From Hansfordia pulvinata (lineage: Eukaryota; Ascomycota; Sordariomycetes; Xylariales): 64,000 nt of DNA. The notes below the pieces were generated by a model. The model did not search any database. It saw only the letters and a list, made by a program, of their open reading frames with translations, and was not told the DNA's origin. The position numbers were made by a program, and so were the translations under genes. The stretch is from positions 62,001 to 126,000 of the forward strand of contig BJKQ01000022.1 in assembly GCA_006538405.1 (NCBI GenBank), given 5' to 3'. Shown here in pieces: positions 58,980 to 64,000 of this stretch (the first letter of the stretch is position 1; the number at the start of each line of letters is the position of its first letter).

Positions 58980-59804
58980 CGCTGCCCTACACGAACCACG
59001 ACAGCCGCCGCCGCCGCCCCCGATATCCAAGGCCGAGCACTTACGCAACGCGGCGCAGCTGGCCGGGCACTGGAACCGGGCCGTGGCGCGGCGGGTCGAC
59101 GAGTGGCTGGCGCTGCGGGACGGCGGGGAGGCCGAGGCCAGCCTGGCTTGGACCGTGGGCGTGTCGTCGTCGTCTGAGGGGGAAAGCAGCAGCAGCAGCA
59201 GGGGGCCGAGGAGGCCGTCATCGACCTGGCGACGCTGCCGCTCAAGCGGGAGGCCGTCCTCTTCGACCTGGACGGCTACATCCAGGGCAGCATCACGGCC
59301 CGCCAGCTGCGCCACCTCGACTGGGACCAGCAGCGCGAGCCGGACGCCGCGCAGGACTTTGCCGAGGTGTCCAGGCCGTGCGTGCGGGGGGTGGTCTCGC
59401 GCTCGGGGGGCAACGACACCGAGACCGAGACCGGGGAGGAGATCGTCGGGGTCTCGGCCGCCGCCGCGGCGGACCACCCCGGCGGCGGCGGCGACGGCGG
59501 CGGCGACGCTGCCCCGCCCGGGCCCTCCATTTGCGCGCGGCCCGAGACCCACCTCTTCTGGGACGGGCTCACGGTCGGCCCGCGGGCGGTCGAGGAGCTG
59601 GGGCGGCGGGCCGCGCTCGAGTACCGCCGGGCGGCCCGGAGGAGCTCCCATTGGATGAAGATGTTCAGGGGCGAGCTCCTCAACGTGGACAGCGGGGAGA
59701 AGCCGAGGGCCAAGAAGGGGAAGGGCGGCAAGGAGGGGAAGGACGGCAAAAAGGGGAAGAACGACAAGGAGGGGAAGGACGGCAAGAAGGGGAAAGGGAG
59801 CTGA
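57719..59804 (+). CDS. SGNH/GDSL-like membrane-anchored protein (several apparent frameshifts)
   Basis: The protein begins MFDSQGQSEADDGDAPPP with a single membrane segment (LAVPVAVFVVLMFLAQQ, about residues 40-56), suggesting a type II membrane protein. The remainder resembles fungal GDSL-like hydrolases: PRVVVFGGG, ERSWTQALCKE joined across intron 58041-58154 to LDCTYVDMVPKP, then ETLWVFDVGYWEVRRLAALG, IMIPKTFDVSLAPGF, and ETHLFWDGLTVGPRAVEELG. The last block has Asp but not the usual His of the D-x2-H pair, so activity is doubtful. Low-complexity inserts include a poly-Q (58400-58432), poly-G and a poly-Asp run (58935-58980). Frames change at 57980-58010, somewhere in 58640-58745, at 58864-58866 and at 59201-59205; each is cured by added bases in C/G runs. 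The tail is Lys/Gly-rich. Confidence 0.55.
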
Positions 59805-60770
59805 AGCCTGAGAGCCGGAGACGGATGAAACGGTAAGAATACGGGGGAAAACAGCTGTAGATAGATCAGGGGCAGCTGAACGCGGATGGTGGTGAAGAAG
59901 ACGCATGTCAGATTCAAAGAAGCTGGAGAGGCGACCCTAAAGTGGTCTCTGCCTTGATATCCAAATATCCATCCCGGATAGCCCATGTCCATCCCATACT
60001 CCCTGGATTCAGGTCGATGCTGAAAAGCGGCGGCACCCGGGATCCAACTCGCGTATCCCCGGCCTCCCCAGATCTCGGGGGCCTGAACTGAGCACCGGCT
60101 GACCGGAACCGCCTGCCGAGGTCGAAAAGAGAAACGTCGTATCCTCGTGTGCTGGACAGGGGCAACGTGAAGCATGCTGGTTTCCTTGTATGCGATTATC
60201 GCGGCGTGCCGGATGTCTCGGGCAGACAAGCCCCAGTTAGCGCATAGACCCCCTACATGCATCGTCCCGTGCACCTGGCCAGGACATTGAGACACGGCCC
60301 CGGCGTCCCCGGACCGCCCCCCGGCGCTGAGCTGGGCGGGCTGCCATGTGCGGTGCTCGCCCCCCACTGAAGCTCAGCCGAGCCTCAGTGGAGCCAGGGA
60401 CGCTCCAGGGGCCCCTGTCCGCCGTTGCCGTCGAACGACAGTGGCCTGAAAATCTCCTGATTCCCCCGTGATTCCCGAGCCCTCCTCCCACCTGCTCGCC
60501 TCACCCACCCGCCCTCTGCCCATTGCCCATCGATCGCCCTGCCCTCCCGCCGGCCCATTGACCATCGATCGCCCTGCCCTCCCACCGGCCCATTGGCCCC
60601 CCGCATCCGCCTCAGCCCATTGCGCCCGACCCGTTGCATCGACTCGCCCGCCCTGCTCCTGCCATTGCCGTCGTCGCATTGGCCGACCGCCACCTCATCC
60701 GGTGGCCCTCTGCATAAGAACATCCCGCTCGTTTTTCCCCCGGTCACCAGATCCCCCCCCTTCTCTCACC
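59805..60770. other. Promoter region of HEM13
   Basis: About 1 kb without a gene. A near-perfect duplicated segment, cattgaccatcgatcgccctgccctccc-like, occurs at about 60520-60590 (ccattgcccatcgatcgccc and ccattgaccatcgatcgccc), forming ccattg-containing repeats through 60680. Several CCATTG/CCAAT-like sites are visible on either strand; HAP-complex control of heme genes is known, but I do not assign specific sites. Confidence 0.45.
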
Positions 60771-62031
60771 ATGTCCAGACGACTCGTGGCCGAAATGACG
60801 CGCCTCCGGCCCAAGACACCCAAGGCGCCGCGGCCTCTGCGGCGGCCCATCTCCTCGTCCTCGTCCGAATCCTCCGCCACCCCCTCGCCCCCTTCCACGG
60901 CTCCCGCGCCCGGCCCGGCAGCAAGGCCAACCTGTCCCGCGCCGTCGCCACCATCGCCGCCGCCGGCCTCGCCTCCGCCTCCGCCGTCGCCTACTACCAC
61001 AAGTCCGCCGCCGCGGCCGGGCCCGTCCGCATGGAGCCGCGGTCCGTGTCGGAGCTGGACGAGCGCCTCAAGCGCGAGGACGGCATCGACGAGAACTCGC
61101 CCATCCGCCTGCGCATGGAGAAGTTCATCCGCGAGCAGCAGGAGGCCATCGTGTTCGAGCTCGAGAAGCTGGACGGGTGCAGCTTCCGGCGCGACAACTG
61201 GACGCGGCCCAACGGCGGCGGCGGCCTGTCGTGCATCCTGCAGGAGGGCAACGTCTTCGAGAAGGCCGGCGTCAACATCAGCGTCGTCTACGGCTCTCTG
61301 CCGCGCGCCGCCATCGACCGCATGCGCGCCAACCACAAGACCATCGCCGACGACGACGTCGAGGCCCTCGACTTCTACGCCTCGGGCCTCAGCCTCGTCC
61401 TCCACCCCAAGAACCCCATGGCCCCGACCGTCCACCTCAACTACCGCTACTTCGAGACGATGCGCCCCGACGGCTCCTCCCAGGCCTGGTGGTTCGGCGG
61501 CGGCTCCGACCTGACGCCCTCCTACCTCTTCGACGAGGACGCCGTCCACTTCCACAAGACCCTCAAGGACGCCTGCGACAAGCACGACAAGGACTACTAC
61601 CCCCGCTTCAAGCGCTGGTGCGACGAGTACTTCACCAACAAGCACCGCGGCGAGACCCGCGGCGTCGGCGGCATCTTCTTCGACGACCTCGACGCCCACG
61701 AGGCCGACGCCGAGAACTCCCTCGCCTTCATCCAGGACTGCCTCAAGTCCTTCCTGCCCTCCTACCTGCCCATCATCAACAAGCGCCGCGACATGCCCTT
61801 CACCCGCGCGAGAAGGAGTGGCAGCAGGTCCGCCGCGGCCGCTACGTCGAGTTCAACCTCGTCCACGACCGCGGCACCGCCTTCGGCCTCAACACCCCGG
61901 GCTCCCGCGTCGAGAGCATTCTCATGAGCCTGCCCCTCACCGCCTCCTGGCGCTACATGTACGAGCCCGACCCCAAGGGCCGCGAGCAGCGCCTCGTCGA
62001 CGTCCTCAAGAACCCCAAGGAGTGGGTATGA
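60771..62031 (+). CDS. HEM13: Coproporphyrinogen III oxidase (two apparent frameshifts)
   Basis: This oxygen-dependent enzyme decarboxylates coproporphyrinogen III to protoporphyrinogen IX in heme synthesis. The conserved core is continuous from 60915 to 61800: [89 protein letters not shown] and [11 protein letters not shown]. The end ([36 protein letters not shown]) is in another frame; the shift is at CCC 61803-61805. The start [20 protein letters not shown] at 60771, a basic Ser/Pro-rich presequence, is joined to the core by a shift at CCCCC 60888-60892. Two added bases give 421 clean codons without introns. The presequence followed by a hydrophobic stretch suggests mitochondrial targeting. 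The frameshifts look like sequence errors in an essential gene. Confidence 0.95.
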
Positions 62032-62889
62032 TTGATGACGACGATGACCGAGGATGACGGCGATGACCAAGGATGACGATGGGACGGATGTTGTACAAGA
62101 AATTTAAAAAATCAGTGTAATCCTACCGGGCCAGACAGAAACAAGGCACCACTCGCAAAACTACATGACGCATTATTCCCTTTATTTACACCCTATTTCC
62201 TGGCCACACGCACTACATATATCACGGGGCCACGGCGCAGACCGGATGGCGGCTGCAGACACAACAGCTTGCCGGGTTTTTTTTGGCAACGCGTTTCCGC
62301 AACCGGATCTCCCGGCAGCTCGACGAACCATAATAAACCAGACTAAAGCTGCACATATCCACCATAACCAAGTGACCTACCATAGTAGTGCAAGCATGTA
62401 GATGTTCGGCGACGCGCCCGACGCATCATCGCATCCCCGAATGATACCACCCCAGTTGGCCCAGCTTGAACGGCATCTACTTGCATGGGCATCCACGTGC
62501 TGGACATCCACGAGCTGGACATCCACGTGCTGGACATCCTTCTCGTGTGCAACTCAGCTTGACGCCAATAAACACCATGTTTTGTAGTCTATTCTGAGAG
62601 CCACGCCGATGGGTCAAGCACAGCACCGTCCAGCGCCAGCTCCGAGCTCCGCGCACCCGACGAATGCCCTCCTACAATAATCCAGATACATCATCCCAAC
62701 TCCACGGATATCTCTGCCCCGCCATATGTACATGCTTGAATCGTACACTAGAATATCAGAGCAAAACGCTTGGCTCCGTCGTCGCGCCAAGCAGACCGCA
62801 ACAGAGTCCGCACTCGGCGGGAAACACGCTCGCCTGGGCCCCGAGACCAAGATCGAGACTTGAGCTCGTTCGTTCCCCTGGTGCCGGCT
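62032..62889. other. Intergenic region between convergent genes
   Basis: It holds the 3' flanks of HEM13 and the BET gene. An AT-rich stretch (62098-62120, aagaaatttaaaaaatcagtgtaatc) is a likely HEM13 polyadenylation region. A 15 bp repeat, ggacatccacgtgct with one gagct variant, has about three and a half copies at 62490-62540. No gene is supported. Confidence 0.6.
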
Positions 62890-64000
62890 CTACTCTTCCT
62901 CCGAGTCGCTCTCCTCCTCTTCACTGCTCTCCTCGGCCGGCCCTCCATCCGGCTGGGCCGACGGCGGCTCCTGGCTGCCGCTGCCCTGCCGCCTGAATTG
63001 CGCCTGCAGCTCTCTCAACTCGGCAATCCTCCGCTCCTGCTCCTCCTTGTTCATCGGCTTGTTCTTGCGCGGCTTGGTGGCAGATGAGGCGTGCTTCGCC
63101 TTGGGCTCCGGCGGCGGCGCCACCTGGCTCTTGAACTCGGGCTTCTGCTCCATGCTCGCGCGGATGTGCGGGTGGCACTTGTGGATCAGGTCATACAGCC
63201 TCCAGAGGGCGTCGGGACCCAGCACCTCTATGTCGAGCTCCATCTCGCCGTCGTCGTTCTCCTGAAAAGACTTGTTAGTATCCAGCCATACGTAGCGCGC
63301 AGGGTTGGTACTCACGTTCTGACCAGTGTCCTTCTTGATAATGTCGACAGCCTTGGTCAAAGTACTACCGTCAAGCTCGTTGATACCTTCAGCAATGACG
63401 GCCTTCTCGAGGGCGCTGATAGCCTTCTTCTTCGGCTGGGCCTTTTTGCTGCCTCCGGAGGACTTCTTGGATGCAACATTGGCGACCGGCGGCTTCTGCT
63501 TGCTGGACCCGTTGCCGCCGCCACCGCCGGACTTTTGCGGCTTGCTGGGCTTGCCGCCGCTGGGTCGAGGGGGCTTCTTGGACGACTTCTTCTTGTCCGG
63601 GTTCGCCATCTTCGTCCTCTCCTCCACCAGCTTCCGCTGCAGCGTCGACACAATCGATTGCTGGACCTCGATCATGGTGATGTCGGGCTTCTTGCTGTTG
63701 ATCATGAGGTTGAGCTTGTCTTGCTCTTCCAGCAACCGTGACGAAAGAGTCTGGACGGCCTCGCTCGCACCGTCATCACCGCCGTCGCCCTCGCCGTCGC
63801 TGTCGTCGTCGGATCCCTGGCCACTAGCGTCGGGACTCGCCGCCGAGGCGTTGGAGGCGGCCTTCTCCTCCGGGGGGTAGTGCTGTCGCATCCACCCGTC
63901 CTTCCGCTTCAGTTCCTGGGCCAGCAGAGCCTCCAGATCCCGACCCGCAAGCGACACGTCGTGGTCGCGGCCGTTGAAGGTCTCCGAGTTGCTGACCATC
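62890..64000 (-). CDS. BET-family chromatin protein, C-terminal part (Bdf type), partial
   Basis: BET proteins read acetylated histones and recruit the TFIID machinery. Only the region after the bromodomains is in the window; the gene continues past 64000. Visible are an acidic/Ser-rich linker, a coiled coil (LLEEQDKLNLMINSKKPDIT), a Lys/Pro-rich basic tract, and the NET domain: ISALEKAVIAEGINELDGST followed by LTKAVDIIKKDTGQN and, after an intron, GEMELDIEVLGPDALWRLYD. The intron 63262-63315 is 54 nt (gtgagt...tactaac...cag), in frame and without a stop. After the NET domain comes KPRKNKPMNKEEQERRIAEL and an acidic SSEEEESDSEEE tail ending at TAG. The family call rests on NET plus the tail; with bromodomains unseen, Bdf1 versus Bdf2 is open. 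Confidence 0.85.
   Translation of the reverse strand, partial: MVSNSETFNGRDHDVSLAGRDLEALLAQELKRKDGWMRQHYPPEEKAASNASAASPDASGQGSDDDSDGEGDGGDDGASEAVQTLSSRLLEEQDKLNLMINSKKPDITMIEVQQSIVSTLQRKLVEERTKMANPDKKKSSKKPPRPSGGKPSKPQKSGGGGGNGSSKQKPPVANVASKKSSGGSKKAQPKKKAISALEKAVIAEGINELDGSTLTKAVDIIKKDTGQNVSTNPARYVWLDTNKSFQENDDGEMELDIEVLGPDALWRLYDLIHKCHPHIRASMEQKPEFKSQVAPPPEPKAKHASSATKPRKNKPMNKEEQERRIAELRELQAQFRRQGSGSQEPPSAQPDGGPAEESSEEEESDSEEE

Noticed and set aside
57858..59906. 682-codon frame antisense to the SGNH-like gene
   Set aside because: Low-complexity antisense of Gly, Asp and Gln codon repeats; the plus strand has the family motifs.
41892..62031. Interpreting broken genes as pseudogenes or repeat-induced point mutation
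   Set aside because: Essential HEM13 and DBP6 are affected in the same way, there is no C-to-T nonsense pattern, and all changes are single missing bases.

Overview
This is nuclear DNA from a filamentous ascomycete (Pezizomycotina, most likely Sordariomycetes; the order cannot be fixed from sequence alone). The evidence is GC-rich coding sequence, short 47-170 nt introns with GTRNGT donors and CTAAC-type branch sites, a fungal-type PAN2, PCK1, SPT14, DBP6, HEM13 and BET protein, and a HET-domain gene. There are no bacterial operons, CRISPR arrays or convincing RNA genes, and no recognisable transposon.

Layout. 0-3.4 kb: no supported gene. 3.5-12.9 kb: a conserved core block with a nitronate monooxygenase-like flavoprotein (+), PAN2 deadenylase (-, 12 exons) and ATP-type PEP carboxykinase (-, five exons, one 591 nt intron). 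12.9-16.9 kb: long gene-free leader and spacer. 16.9-21.7 kb: a head-to-head pair, DBP6 RNA helicase (-) and the GPI-anchor glycosyltransferase SPT14 (+). 21.7-28.2 kb: gene-poor, with a 13 bp minisatellite. 28.2-33.2 kb: a small secreted or GPI-type protein (+), DPH3 (-) and a peroxisomal ABCD half-transporter (+). 33.2-41.9 kb: gene-poor and extremely rich in microsatellites, with one small Cys-rich, charged-helix gene. 41.9-43.6 kb: an MFS sugar transporter (+). 45-55 kb: an accessory-looking block with a PD-(D/E)XK-like protein (-), an unrecognised protein (+), a HET-domain protein (+) and a CmcJ/AsaB-like oxidoreductase (-), with minisatellites and a ~104 bp tandem repeat between the last two. 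56.6-64 kb: a small multi-membrane-segment protein (+), an SGNH-like membrane-anchored protein (+), HEM13 coproporphyrinogen oxidase (+) and the C-terminal part of a BET protein (-) cut by the window edge.

The genes do not form one pathway; most are housekeeping. The most informative global signal is technical: eight genes, most of them in the second half, are broken by about 19 apparent frameshifts. Every one can be repaired by adding one base, usually in a C/G run. I read this as systematic homopolymer under-calling in the assembly rather than pseudogenes. The most interesting biological candidates are the PCK1 leader (a start codon split by an intron and an upstream ORF whose stop overlaps the start as ATGA), a GC-AG first intron in PAN2, stopless in-frame introns in two genes, a 23 bp minisatellite that begins at the HET gene stop codon, and a dispersed perfect palindrome TACGAGTACTCGTA.
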